NCBI RefSeq assembly: GCF_028712425.1
Contig: NZ_JAQTQD010000007.1
Location: 56,859 to 120,858, forward strand
Direction of reading: 5' to 3'
Origin: Methanoregula sp.
Lineage (GTDB): Archaea; Halobacteriota; Methanomicrobia; Methanomicrobiales; Methanospirillaceae
Length of the DNA: 64,000 bases
The position numbers and the translations under genes were made by a program. Below, in pieces: positions 9,068 to 17,871 of this stretch. The notes beneath the pieces are model-generated. The model did not search any database and was not told the DNA's origin. It saw only the letters and a program-made list of their open reading frames with translations. Position 1 is the stretch's first letter, and each line of letters starts with the position of its first letter.

Positions 9068-9155
9068 GCGGATTCCTCCGTCTGAATGTGAAATTGATTT
9101 TTCCTTTCATAATGGTTTCTATAGCCGCAAAAAAAGGAGAGGAAAAATGTCCGGG

Positions 9156-9620
9156 TTACCACTGCTTCTTCATCCGCCTTGCTTCCGCGTGCATGTCAAG
9201 GATGATCTCCAGTTCGAGCGACCGGCCATAGGCCTCCTGTGCCTCATCGCTCCTGCCCATCTCGTCAAGGCAGACGCCCCTGATATACCAGGCCGTGACA
9301 TCGTTTGCATTCAGGGTCGATGCCCGGGTGCTCGCAGCGAGTGCGTCCTCGATCCGCTCAAGGTAGAAGAGGGCGAGCGATTTCTTGGACCAGGCTTCGG
9401 AAAGGTTCTGGTTGATGGCAATAGCCTTGTCGCAGTCAACGAGCCCTTCCTTGTACTTGCCGGACTCGATCAGCGCCGCAGCCCGGAGGAAGAGCCCCTC
9501 CGCGTAATTCGGATCAAGGGTGAGCGCCTTGTTGTAATAGGCAAGCGCCTCCTTGTACTTTGTCCGCTTGGCATACGACAGGCCTTTCTTTGCCAGTTCC
9601 ACGGCTTCCTTCAGTGCCAT
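9156..9620 (-). CDS. TPR-repeat protein
   Basis: A 154-residue protein made of about four tetratricopeptide repeats. Canonical units include EALAYYNKALTLDPNYAEGL and EGLVDCDKAIAINQNLSEAW. No signal peptide or membrane helix. TPR proteins act as protein-protein scaffolds; the partner is unknown. It is preceded 35 bp upstream by an unknown gene on the same strand and may be co-transcribed with it. Confidence 0.88.
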   Translation of the reverse strand: MALKEAVELAKKGLSYAKRTKYKEALAYYNKALTLDPNYAEGLFLRAAALIESGKYKEGLVDCDKAIAINQNLSEAWSKKSLALFYLERIEDALAASTRASTLNANDVTAWYIRGVCLDEMGRSDEAQEAYGRSLELEIILDMHAEARRMKKQW

Positions 9621-9654
9621 ACGATCCCTCCCGACGGGTCTCTCTTCTTCATCC

Positions 9655-10668
9655 TCATGATCCCTCCAGCGTATCGGTGATGAGGTCCCCGAAGATCTTC
9701 TTTAACGCCTCTTTCTCGTACTCTGCCTTGTGCTCGTGGGCGTCGAGCAGGTGCTTGGGCGGCTCCCACACAAACCAGTCCCGCATGGTCATGTACCCGA
9801 TCAGGTTATCGGTCAACAGTTTCCCGACCTTGTACAAGTCATAATAGTAATCGATTGTTGGCTCCTCCTTCCAGTTCACCGGCCCGAGTGGTTTTTCGAT
9901 GATCGAGAGCATGTTGTCGCCAAAGACCTTGGACTGGTACCAGGCCGTGTGCGTCCACCGGGTGGTCAGCATCTCCTTGACCTCGAGGTGGTTGAATTTC
10001 TTCATCTGCGGGATGTTTAAGACCGGCATCAGCTCGTCCGCCGGCAGGGTCTTTGCAAGATACATGTCGCGGGCATAGAACATCGCTTTGTTCAGTACGA
10101 AATACCGGCGCGGGACAATAGACTCCTGCTCCATCATCTCGTCCATGTCGTTCTTGCTCTCCTTCATGATGTGGTAGAGCTGGGTTTTCCTTATCTTCGG
10201 CATCCGGTGGTAGACATCGGCATTGATGATCGCGTTCCACGGGATCTCGTTGATGTCGTCGTTGAAATGCGAGAAGAGGATAAAGAGCATCTGGATGAGT
10301 TTCTGGACCGGGAGCTTGTTCTCCTTCTTGGCCTCGTCTTTTAAAGCATCGATATAGATCTGCCTCATCCCGGCGTAAACGCCATCAGCATTATAGGAAC
10401 AGACCTTATACTCGCCCTTCTTTGCCGCAGCGCCCTTGATCAAAAGGTGCGTACAGTGCTTTGCGATGATGAAGTCTTTCAAGAGCCCGACATACTGCGC
10501 CGGAAAGATGATGACGTTTGAGTCGATGTCGTAGGTGAACTTGTCGACAAGTGTGCCCCCGGGCTCGGCTTCCGGCTGGCGCAGGAGCGAGATTTTGGTA
10601 TCGAGCATCTCTTCGGTATGGACAAGGATCCGCCGGATTGGCTTGGATAAGGGCATCTCGGTTCTCAT
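9655..10668 (-). CDS. Conserved hypothetical protein, 337 residues
   Basis: A soluble, helix-rich protein without signal peptide or clear catalytic motif. I prefer the ATG at 10666-10668, which follows GGTGA at normal spacing, to an upstream frame extension of 29 codons. Segments such as LLIKGAAAKKGEYKVCSYNADG and a C-terminal WFVWEPPKHLL are distinctive, but I do not recognise a family. It is probably co-transcribed with the TPR gene. Confidence 0.75.
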   Translation of the reverse strand: MRTEMPLSKPIRRILVHTEEMLDTKISLLRQPEAEPGGTLVDKFTYDIDSNVIIFPAQYVGLLKDFIIAKHCTHLLIKGAAAKKGEYKVCSYNADGVYAGMRQIYIDALKDEAKKENKLPVQKLIQMLFILFSHFNDDINEIPWNAIINADVYHRMPKIRKTQLYHIMKESKNDMDEMMEQESIVPRRYFVLNKAMFYARDMYLAKTLPADELMPVLNIPQMKKFNHLEVKEMLTTRWTHTAWYQSKVFGDNMLSIIEKPLGPVNWKEEPTIDYYYDLYKVGKLLTDNLIGYMTMRDWFVWEPPKHLLDAHEHKAEYEKEALKKIFGDLITDTLEGS

Positions 10669-10893
10669 GGGAAAATCACCGGGGCGGATCCGAACACCGT
10701 CCCAAGGATCTGTGGGTAATACAATTGTTCGTACCAGTGCATTTATAACATACACATTCTTTGGCGGATACCCAAGAGAAAATGTGTCTCGTTCTGGTTA
10801 TTGCCCGATACTCCCCTGCCAGGATTCTTCGGCACCGGTAAAAAAGAGTATGATCACGGTTTATCCACGAAAATCTGGACAAACCTGCCCGGA

Positions 10894-11037
10894 TTATTCT
10901 GCGTATTTCGCCGGGTCCGAGTCGAACTTCTTCTTGCAGCCCGGGGCACAGAAGTAATACTTCTTCCCCTTGTACTCGCTCGTGAACTTCGCGGTCTTCT
11001 CGTCAACAGTCATCTTACAGATAGGGTCGATTGCCAT
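10894..11037 (-). CDS. YHS-domain protein (47 residues)
   Basis: Starts MAIDPICKMTVDEKTAKFTS and ends CKKKFDSDPAKYAE. It has the YHS pattern DPICKMTV ... YYFCAPGCKKKF, with three cysteines that could bind a metal. The start lies 8 bp after the stop of copA on the same strand, so the two form an operon. YHS domains are often fused to or encoded beside copper/heavy-metal ATPases, and a metal-handling accessory role is inferred. Confidence 0.9.
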   Translation of the reverse strand: MAIDPICKMTVDEKTAKFTSEYKGKKYYFCAPGCKKKFDSDPAKYAE

Positions 11038-11045
11038 AGAACACC

Positions 11046-13481
11046 TCAGTTCCTCCCTTTCCTTGCATCGGGTATATACTTTTTTAAGAGCAGCGAGAGC
11101 GAGACCACGGTGACGGAACTCGCTGCCATCGCGAGTGCGGCAAGTTCCGGCCGGAACATGATCCCGAATGACGGGTAAAGCACCCCCGCGGCAACCGGGA
11201 TGAGCGCAACATTGTACGCAAACGCCCAGAAGATGTTGCCCCGGATCCGGCCCATCACTTTCTTTGAGAGCTGGATTGCCGCAACCGCATCCACAAGATC
11301 GTCCCGGACAAGCACGATGTCCCCGCTCTCAATGGCAACGTCCGTGCCGCTGCCGATTGCGATTCCCACATCGGCCTGCGCAAGCGCCGGGGCATCGTTG
11401 ATCCCATCCCCGACAAAGGCGACAACCCCGCCCTTCTCCTGCAGCCGCCGGACTTCCGCGGCCTTGTCCTGGGGCATCACTTCCGCGATCACCGTGTCGA
11501 TCCCGGCCTCGCGGGCAACCGCGTCTGCGGTCCTCCGGTTGTCGCCCGTGATCATCGCGACCTCTTTGCCCATGGCACGGAGCTGCGCAATCGCCTCGCG
11601 GGTTGTTGGCTTGATACTGTCGGCAATGGCGATCAGGCCCGCGATCGCGCCCCCGGCAGCAACAAGCACGACCGTCTTTCCTTCCTGTTCGAGTGAAACG
11701 ATCCGCGACTCGATTTCACCAGGAATGGCCACGGCCTTTTCGTTCAGGAACGCACGGTTCCCGACCAGCACGGTCTCGGAGAGGACAGTTGCTGCAACGC
11801 CACGCCCGCCGAACGTGTCAAAGCCTGTTGCCGCCTCAGCCATCATGCCCCGTCCTTCTGCCGCACGCACAACCGCGTCGGCCAGCGGGTGCTGCGAGTT
11901 CTTCTCGACCGCTGCAGCAAGGGAGAGAAGCGTCTGTTCGGTGACTCCGACCGGGACTATATCCGTGACCTCGGGTTTCCCTTTCGTCAGCGTCCCGGTC
12001 TTGTCAAAGACAACGGTCGTCACCCGTTCGGCAACTTCCAGCGCCTCGCCGTTCCGGATCAGGATGCCGAGTTCCGCACCCCGGCCCACGCCCACGGTCA
12101 CGGCCGTCGGCGTTGCGAGCCCCAGCGCACAGGGACAGGCAACGACAAGCACGGAGATGAACGCTGTCAGGGAAAAGAGCGCGGTCTCGTGGAAGATAAA
12201 GAACCAGAGCAGGAACGATGCGGTTGCGATGATCAGCACGGCCGGGATAAAGTACGTCACCGCCACATCGGCAATCCGCTGGACCGGCGGTTTCGAGCCC
12301 TGTGCGTCCTCGACCAGCCGGATGATCTGGGCAAGCACGGTCTCCTTCCCGACTTTTTCTGCACGGACCTTCAGTACGCTGTTCGTGTTCAGGGTCCCGC
12401 CCACGACATGGCTCCCGCTCTTCTTCAGCGGGGGGACCGGCTCGCCGGTGATCATCGCTTCGTTGACGTAACTCTCCCCTTCGACAACCACGCCATCAAC
12501 AGGGATACTCGCCCCGGGCTTCACCACCACGACATCGCCCGGCACAACCTCTTCTACCGCCATCTCGCGTTCGGTCCCGTCGCTGACGACAATCGCGACT
12601 TTTGCCCGCAGCCCCGCGAGTTTTTTGATCGCATCGGAGGTCCGGCCCTTAGCCCGTGCCTCCAGGAACCGCCCCAGCATCAGGAACGCGGCGAGCATGA
12701 TGGCAGTATCGTAGAACATGTATTCGTGCGTAAGGACGATCGAGAACGTCCCCATCACGCTCGCGACATACGAGACCCCGGTGCCCATCGCGTACATGAC
12801 GTCCATCGAGAGCTTCTTGTTCTTCAGCGAGACCCACGCGGCCCGGAAGATCGGGGCTGCGACAAAGACGAAGACCGGCGTTGCGATGACGAGCATCACG
12901 TACGAGAGCGTGTGCATCGGGATGGGGAGCGGCACGAACATCGCGATCATCAGCGGGATACTGACGGCAAACCCGACCATGAAGCGGACGAACTTATCGT
13001 GCAGGTCGGCGTCGCGGGCTTTCTTCTCCGCCTCTTCGCTCACCTCGCCGGAAATCCCGAGGTACTGGTATCCCGCATCCTCGATCGCCTTCTTCATGTC
13101 GGAGAGGTCCGAGAGCGACGGGTTGTAGGTCACGTATGCTTTTTCCGTACCAAGGTTCACCGACACGGTTGCAACGCCCGGCAGCGCCCGGAGCGCGGCC
13201 TCAATGGTCTCGACGCAGGTAGCGCACATCATGCCGCCGACCTTGATCGTTGCCTCGCTGTTCACCACATCATAACCGGCGTCCTTCACCGCCTTCTCCA
13301 GCGTGAACAGCGTGACCTTTGCCGGATCGAACTCGACATGCGCCTTTTCCGTACCCAGGTTCACCTGCGCTTTTGTCACATCTTTGAGCTGCGACAGCGA
13401 TTCTTCGATGTTAACGGCGCACGTGGCGCAGGTCATTCCCGTGATCTTCAGTTCGGCCTTCTTCTTCTCCGGCTCCGGCAT
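11046..13481 (-). CDS. copA: Copper-exporting P1B-type ATPase
   Basis: An 811-residue heavy-metal ATPase. Two N-terminal metal-binding domains carry GMTCATC (Cys18, Cys21) and GGMMCATC. The membrane CPC motif is ACPCALGLATP. The phosphorylation site is DKTGTLTKG, the actuator motif MITGEPVP, and the hinge GDGINDAPALAQ. CPC plus CxxC domains point to Cu(I) export across the cytoplasmic membrane. The small YHS gene follows within the same operon. Confidence 0.95.
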   Translation of the reverse strand: MPEPEKKKAELKITGMTCATCAVNIEESLSQLKDVTKAQVNLGTEKAHVEFDPAKVTLFTLEKAVKDAGYDVVNSEATIKVGGMMCATCVETIEAALRALPGVATVSVNLGTEKAYVTYNPSLSDLSDMKKAIEDAGYQYLGISGEVSEEAEKKARDADLHDKFVRFMVGFAVSIPLMIAMFVPLPIPMHTLSYVMLVIATPVFVFVAAPIFRAAWVSLKNKKLSMDVMYAMGTGVSYVASVMGTFSIVLTHEYMFYDTAIMLAAFLMLGRFLEARAKGRTSDAIKKLAGLRAKVAIVVSDGTEREMAVEEVVPGDVVVVKPGASIPVDGVVVEGESYVNEAMITGEPVPPLKKSGSHVVGGTLNTNSVLKVRAEKVGKETVLAQIIRLVEDAQGSKPPVQRIADVAVTYFIPAVLIIATASFLLWFFIFHETALFSLTAFISVLVVACPCALGLATPTAVTVGVGRGAELGILIRNGEALEVAERVTTVVFDKTGTLTKGKPEVTDIVPVGVTEQTLLSLAAAVEKNSQHPLADAVVRAAEGRGMMAEAATGFDTFGGRGVAATVLSETVLVGNRAFLNEKAVAIPGEIESRIVSLEQEGKTVVLVAAGGAIAGLIAIADSIKPTTREAIAQLRAMGKEVAMITGDNRRTADAVAREAGIDTVIAEVMPQDKAAEVRRLQEKGGVVAFVGDGINDAPALAQADVGIAIGSGTDVAIESGDIVLVRDDLVDAVAAIQLSKKVMGRIRGNIFWAFAYNVALIPVAAGVLYPSFGIMFRPELAALAMAASSVTVVSLSLLLKKYIPDARKGRN

Positions 13482-13597
13482 GCTTGCCTCCCTGTGTGGT
13501 GTCTTTGTTATGGGGATATAATCGTTGTGAACGGGGCAGGCGCCCGGTGGAATACAGATTCACGCTGCTCTCCGCTCATTAATAACGCCAGCGGGTG

Positions 13598-13906
13598 ATG
13601 GTATCGCGAGGAAAACCATTGGGAGTCTTTCGCTTCGAGAGCAAATATGCCGCACCGACAAAGGAGCAGCGGGAGCGGTACATGCGTGGGGAATCTGAAG
13701 AGCACACGTTCGGGAACGATGGGGAGATCGTCCTTATCCTGTACGATGAAGCCGCGTATCTCAAGGATGACCGCGAGGGTGTCCGCATCCTGTTCACGGG
13801 TGTTTCGGACAAGCAGAAAGTCAATGACGAGGTGCGCCGGCTGCTTGAGGAGCATGGGCAGAAGGAGCAGCGGCCGGACGAATTTGAAAATGGAAAACGG
13901 CGCTGA
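13598..13906 (+). CDS. Conserved hypothetical protein, 102 residues
   Basis: A small charged protein, MVSRGKPLGVFRFESKYAAP at the start, divergent from copA. It alternates strands and helices with many Glu and Lys residues and ends in a polar tail. No cysteine motif or membrane segment. The ATG at 13598 follows GGTG; a GTG one codon earlier is possible. Function unknown. Confidence 0.65.
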   Translation: MVSRGKPLGVFRFESKYAAPTKEQRERYMRGESEEHTFGNDGEIVLILYDEAAYLKDDREGVRILFTGVSDKQKVNDEVRRLLEEHGQKEQRPDEFENGKRR

Positions 13907-13955
13907 CCCGGCCGGGCCGGATTATTTTTTAGTGAAAGCCACCAACACCTTCAGC

Positions 13956-14165
13956 ATGGGCCTTGTCGCAACCATTCGTCGCTTCTTCTCGCGGCTGTTC
14001 GAGAAGAAGGAGTACCCAGTACACGGGACCTGCGCCGTCTGCGGCGAGCGCGTCTATCTCCCGTTCCACTGCGAGTACTGCAACAAGTACTACTGCGACA
14101 AACACCGGCTCCCGTTCGATCACGATTGTAAGAACATCGGACAGTGGAAGAGGAAACCGAAGTAA
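13956..14165 (+). CDS. AN1-type zinc finger protein
   Basis: About 69 residues from the ATG at 13956. It has a conserved Cys/His array: CAVCGERVYLPFHCEYCNKY, then YCDKHRLPFDHDC. This is the AN1 zinc-finger layout, coordinating two zinc ions. A short basic/hydrophobic N-terminus precedes it. The frame is open further upstream, and an ATG at 13890 overlapping the previous gene is an alternative start. Archaeal AN1 proteins have no settled function. Confidence 0.85.
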   Translation: MGLVATIRRFFSRLFEKKEYPVHGTCAVCGERVYLPFHCEYCNKYYCDKHRLPFDHDCKNIGQWKRKPK

Positions 14166-14257
14166 TCCTTTCCGGATCCGCTTGCAAGTTTCCTGATGGA
14201 AGCCTTTTGTAGTTTCATTCCTAAAGAATGGTAATTGAATCAGATTTGGTGATATCC

Positions 14258-14584
14258 ATGACTGAACAGGAAGGGCATTTCGAGAAGGGGGTCTGGGTGA
14301 AGGAAGCCGCCGCAGCCCCTGCCGCACAAATGGAGAACAAGATCGAAGAGCGCCTGACAACCGCGACAAAGAACGTCATCTCCGCTGTCGACGAGCTGGC
14401 AAAAGCAACGCACGACCTCCTTGCGACCGAGGAGGGCAAGAAGCATATCGAGAAGACCGTGAAGGAGACAACGGACCAGGTCCAGAAGTCCTTCGACGAC
14501 ATTCTCAGCAAGGCCCGTGCCGAGATGGACAAGGCAAAGGCCGATATCAAGGCTGAAGCGGAAAAAGCAAAACAGAAAAAATAA
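14258..14584 (+). CDS. Helical coiled-coil hypothetical protein
   Basis: A 108-residue protein from the ATG at 14258, which is preceded by GGTGAT. After MTEQEGHFEKGVWVKE it is almost wholly helical and Glu/Lys/Ala-rich, like a coiled coil. The tail is KAEAEKAKQKK. A frame extension upstream lacks a ribosome site. Function unknown. Confidence 0.75.
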   Translation: MTEQEGHFEKGVWVKEAAAAPAAQMENKIEERLTTATKNVISAVDELAKATHDLLATEEGKKHIEKTVKETTDQVQKSFDDILSKARAEMDKAKADIKAEAEKAKQKK

Positions 14585-14586
14585 TT

Positions 14587-14874
14587 TTATTCGTTTTTCG
14601 CCAGCGATTCCTTGTACGCAGCAAGGAGCCCGGCCGCGTACTCGGCCTTCTTCTTCGTGGGCACGTAATTGAACTGCTGCACCCGGATGAGGATCTCCTC
14701 CGCGAGCCGGGAATCGTTTTCGGTCCCGAGCTTCTTCACTTCAGAAAAGATCCAGTCCAGGTGGTCGATCCCGGTTGCCTTGCCATCGATGAGGACCTGT
14801 TTTGTGGTGATCCTGTCCGGGGGAACGCCGCCGCAGATCGTGCAGTAGTACCCGTCCGCATCATTTCCGCCCAT
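14587..14874 (-). CDS. Small CxxC protein of the hcp/cupin cluster
   Basis: A 95-residue protein. Its N-terminus DADGYYCTICGGVPPDR contains a CxxC that may bind metal. The rest is helical, with a conserved-looking QQFNYVPTKKKAEYAAGLL. Its start overlaps the end of the upstream cupin gene by 14 bp, showing operon coupling. No family recognised. Confidence 0.7.
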   Translation of the reverse strand: MGGNDADGYYCTICGGVPPDRITTKQVLIDGKATGIDHLDWIFSEVKKLGTENDSRLAEEILIRVQQFNYVPTKKKAEYAAGLLAAYKESLAKNE

Positions 14875-15244
14875 CGTCCCCCTCCTTGATCATCACAAGC
14901 GACATCTTGAACTTCGTGATGGCCGAGAGGGCGTGGGGGACCCCGGCCGGGAAGATGATCGTCTCCCCGGTCTTCATCTGGTACGTTGTCCCGGCAACCC
15001 AGACCTCGCACTCCCCGTCCAGGATCGTGACGACGGCATCGAAAGGTGCCGTGTGCTCACTGAGCCCCTCGTCCTCGTCAAACGAGAAGATCGTGATGCT
15101 CCCGCACTTCCGGTTGATCACCATCCGGCTTGCAACCGTCCCGTCCGCGTACTCCACGAGGTCCGAAAGGCGTATCACTTTGCCTTTGAGTTCCTCGCGT
15201 TTCTTGTCCGGTTTTCCCGGCTCATCCTGCTTCCATTCAACCAT
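14861..15244 (-). CDS. Cupin-domain protein (copy 1)
   Basis: A 127-residue single-domain beta-barrel cupin. It shows the HTAPFDAVVTILDGE first motif and the GETIIFPAGVPHAL second motif with likely metal-ligand histidines. The ATG at 15242-15244 is preferred to one three codons upstream. It is closely similar to the next cupin (DGTVASRMV ... GEGLSEHSAP-type blocks in both), so the pair arose by tandem duplication. Substrate unknown. Confidence 0.88.
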   Translation of the reverse strand: MVEWKQDEPGKPDKKREELKGKVIRLSDLVEYADGTVASRMVINRKCGSITIFSFDEDEGLSEHTAPFDAVVTILDGECEVWVAGTTYQMKTGETIIFPAGVPHALSAITKFKMSLVMIKEGDDGRK

Positions 15245-15249
15245 TGCAT

Positions 15250-15612
15250 TCACTCCCGGATCATCGTCAGCGTCATCTTGAACCGCTTCTTTGCCTGGAC
15301 GCCGTGCGGCCGGTTTGCCGGCAGGATGATCATCTCGCCGGCCCGCACCGTGAACGGTTCTCCCTCAATCGTCACGTCCGCCTCCCCGTCCGTGACCGTG
15401 AGGATCGCATCGTACGGGGCCGAGTGTTCGGAGAGCCCCTCGCCTGCATCGAACGCAAAGAGCGTGATGGTGCCGGCCTTCTTGAACACGATCATCCGGC
15501 TTGCAACGGTCCCGTCCTGGTACTGGAGGAGATCGTTTGTCGCAAGGACTTTGCCGATGAGTTCCTCGCGCTTTTTGTCCGATGAGGTGAGTTCTTCCCG
15601 CGGGTCGGTCAT
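15250..15612 (-). CDS. Cupin-domain protein (copy 2)
   Basis: A 120-residue cupin, paralogous to the preceding-numbered gene and 5 bp from it. Motifs are GEGLSEHSAPYDAILTVTDG and GEMIILPANRPHGV. Start MTDPREELTSSDKKREELIG. It lies 60 bp downstream of hcp on the same strand and is probably in its operon. The cluster suggests a role under nitrosative or redox stress, which is an inference from position. Confidence 0.88.
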   Translation of the reverse strand: MTDPREELTSSDKKREELIGKVLATNDLLQYQDGTVASRMIVFKKAGTITLFAFDAGEGLSEHSAPYDAILTVTDGEADVTIEGEPFTVRAGEMIILPANRPHGVQAKKRFKMTLTMIRE

Positions 15613-15672
15613 GGTGTTCCTCGCTGCTCTGTACGCGTAAAGAAAATTAAATGCTATTGTTCCATGCAGCGG

Positions 15673-17289
15673 TTATGCCGGTACCATCCGCTTCATGTCC
15701 TCTTCGACCGTGCTGTTCTTGCCGATGTTGAAATTCCTGACGAGCACATCGAGCACGCCAGGCGAGACGAAGGCCGGGAGTTTTGGCCCGAGCGCGATGT
15801 TCTTTACGCCAAGGTTCAGCAGTGCAAGGAGCACGAGTGCAGCCTTCTGTTCGTACCACGCAATGTTGTATGAGACCGGCAGCTCGTTGATCCCAACGTT
15901 GAATGCCTTTGCAAGCGCCTGCGCGATCACCACGAGCGAGTAGCAGTCATTGCACTGCCCGGCATCGATGACCCGGGGAATCCCGCCGATTGCGCCAAGG
16001 TCAAGGCCGTTGTAGCGGTACTTTGCGCAGCCGGCCGTGAGGATCACGGTGTTCTCCGGCAGGGCCTTTGCGAATTCCGTGTAGTAGGCCCGTTCGGTCT
16101 GCCGGCCGTCGCAGCCGGCCATGACAACGAAGCGCTTGATGTCGCCTTTCTTCACGGCCTCGACTACTGTTCCCGCAAGCGCGAGCACGGCATTGTGCGC
16201 ACAGCCGGTGATAAGGTCACGGCCCGGAGCCGGCAGTGCAGTCGGGGGTTGGCACTTCTTTGCATGCGCGATGACCGCCGAGAAATCTTTCTTCCCGTCT
16301 TTTCCGGCAGCGATGTGTTTCACGCCCGGGTATCCTGTGGGGCCTGTGGTGTAGATCCGGTCCTTGTACGTGTCCTTCGGCGGCACGATGCAGTTGGTGG
16401 TGACGAGCACCGGGCCGTTGAACGACTCGAACTCCTCCTTCTGGTGCCACCACGAGCTGCCGTAGTTCCCGTACAGGTGACCGTACTTCTTCAGCGCCGG
16501 GTACGCATTGGCCGGCAGCATCTCGCCGTGCGTGTAGATGTCAACACCGCTGTCCTTTGACTGCTCCAGCAGCTGCTCGAGATCCTTAAGATCATGGCCC
16601 GTGATTAAAATGCCGGGGCGCTTCCCGGCCGAGGTCTTAACACTCGTGATCTCCGGGTTGCCGTAGGTCTTCGTATTTGCGGTGTCGAGCAGGGCGAGCG
16701 TGGATACGCCAACGCCCCCGCATTCGAGCACGAGCGCCGTCATCTGGTCGGCCGGGAGATCGTGGAGCATGGACGCGAGCCCCTTCTGCATGAAGTCCGT
16801 GATCTTCTCGTCCTCATACCCGAGCATGGCCGCGTGGTGGTAATACGCGGCAACGCCCTTGAGCCCGAACAGCAGGAGCGCCCGGAGCGAGTGGACGTCA
16901 TCGTTGTTCGCAGCGTCCTTTGCGATCTGCTCCGCCTTTGCCGCCATCGTTGCGTCGCTGGCCGGTTTCCACGTGCAGGCCTCCGGCTCGTTTGCACCAG
17001 CGGGCGGCAGTGCGTCGCGGATGGATACGGCCTGCGTGATGAGCGATTTGAGCCGGCCGTCATCGAAGTTCGTGTTGGTCAGTGTTGCAAACAGTGATTC
17101 GGCAATGAACATCCCGGCATCCTTGTTCGCCTTCCCGGCTTTTGCAGCGGCGATGTTCCTCTCGGAGATTCCCTTGCAGAGCCAGATCAAAACATCCATC
17201 AGCCCGGCTGTTGCTCCTTCCTTTCCACAGACTCCTTTCACGGTACACCCGGTGCCCCGGGCCGTCTCTTCGCACTGGTAACAGAACAT
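15673..17289 (-). CDS. hcp: Hybrid-cluster protein (hydroxylamine reductase)
   Basis: A 538-residue cytoplasmic enzyme that reduces hydroxylamine and, in bacteria, acts on nitric oxide. The N-terminal cluster ligands are in [15 protein letters not shown] ... GVCGKEG. Hybrid-cluster ligands are seen in [33 protein letters not shown] and [18 protein letters not shown]. It is divergent from an HxlR-type regulator, with only 88 bp between, and precedes two cupin genes. Regulation by that neighbour is likely. Confidence 0.95.
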   Translation of the reverse strand: MFCYQCEETARGTGCTVKGVCGKEGATAGLMDVLIWLCKGISERNIAAAKAGKANKDAGMFIAESLFATLTNTNFDDGRLKSLITQAVSIRDALPPAGANEPEACTWKPASDATMAAKAEQIAKDAANNDDVHSLRALLLFGLKGVAAYYHHAAMLGYEDEKITDFMQKGLASMLHDLPADQMTALVLECGGVGVSTLALLDTANTKTYGNPEITSVKTSAGKRPGILITGHDLKDLEQLLEQSKDSGVDIYTHGEMLPANAYPALKKYGHLYGNYGSSWWHQKEEFESFNGPVLVTTNCIVPPKDTYKDRIYTTGPTGYPGVKHIAAGKDGKKDFSAVIAHAKKCQPPTALPAPGRDLITGCAHNAVLALAGTVVEAVKKGDIKRFVVMAGCDGRQTERAYYTEFAKALPENTVILTAGCAKYRYNGLDLGAIGGIPRVIDAGQCNDCYSLVVIAQALAKAFNVGINELPVSYNIAWYEQKAALVLLALLNLGVKNIALGPKLPAFVSPGVLDVLVRNFNIGKNSTVEEDMKRMVPA

Positions 17290-17304
17290 AACTCACTCCA
17301 ACTC

Positions 17305-17380
17305 CTTTTGTATTCTTTTACTACATGGTATCTTTTGTATACTAGGTTAAATAGAAAAGAGTTTCAGAAACTATACCATG
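17305..17380. promoter_or_regulatory. Shared hcp/HxlR promoter with repeats
   Basis: CTTTTGTAT occurs twice in direct order, at 17305-17313 and 17332-17340, 27 bp apart. An inverted pair CATGGTAT (17324-17331) and ATACCATG (17373-17380) also spans the region; the second arm includes the ATG of the regulator. These are candidate operators for the divergent pair. Confidence 0.45.
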
Positions 17381-17737
17381 GACGAAGCCTGCACGGTCAA
17401 CATGACGGTCAAATACTTAACAAAAAAATGGACGCTCCTGATCATCCTCGAACTCTACAAGGGGCAGAACCACACGCGTCGTTTTTCCGATCTCAAGGAT
17501 TCCCTGAAAGATATCACACAGAAGATTTTGTCGGAGCGGTTGAAGGAGCTGGAGGACGAGGGCGTCATCACGAAACATGTCGATGCAACGACCTTTCCCG
17601 TACGGAGCGAGTACACGCTGACAAAGAGCGGGCTCGAACTTGTGGATGTGATCCGCGGGATCAAGATGTGGGCGCTGAAGTGGAAGATTGACAATATTCC
17701 GTGCGGGAAGCAGGACTGCAGCAAGTGCGTGCTGTGA
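17378..17737 (+). CDS. HxlR-family winged-helix regulator
   Basis: A 119-residue MarR/HxlR-type repressor or activator. The core TQKILSERLKELEDEGVITK is the recognition helix region and TTFPVRSEYTLTKSG the wing. A Cys at residue 5 and a C-terminal CGKQDCSKC could sense redox or bind a metal. It is divergent from hcp, so control of hcp is the simplest role. Confidence 0.9.
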   Translation: MDEACTVNMTVKYLTKKWTLLIILELYKGQNHTRRFSDLKDSLKDITQKILSERLKELEDEGVITKHVDATTFPVRSEYTLTKSGLELVDVIRGIKMWALKWKIDNIPCGKQDCSKCVL

Positions 17738-17871
17738 GAAAGATAGGAGATAGAGGAATCAGTTTCACCCTGCGCATGGCGTCAATATATATTCAACTTT
17801 CTCGACAGTGTTAAATCGAAACATATCGATATTCACTATCATATTCTTCGTAATGCTCGATGGAATAAACA

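Noticed and set aside
11889..13598. 569-codon plus-strand frame opposite copA
   Set aside because: Arg/His-rich shadow of GC-rich codons; copA has every family motif on the other strand.
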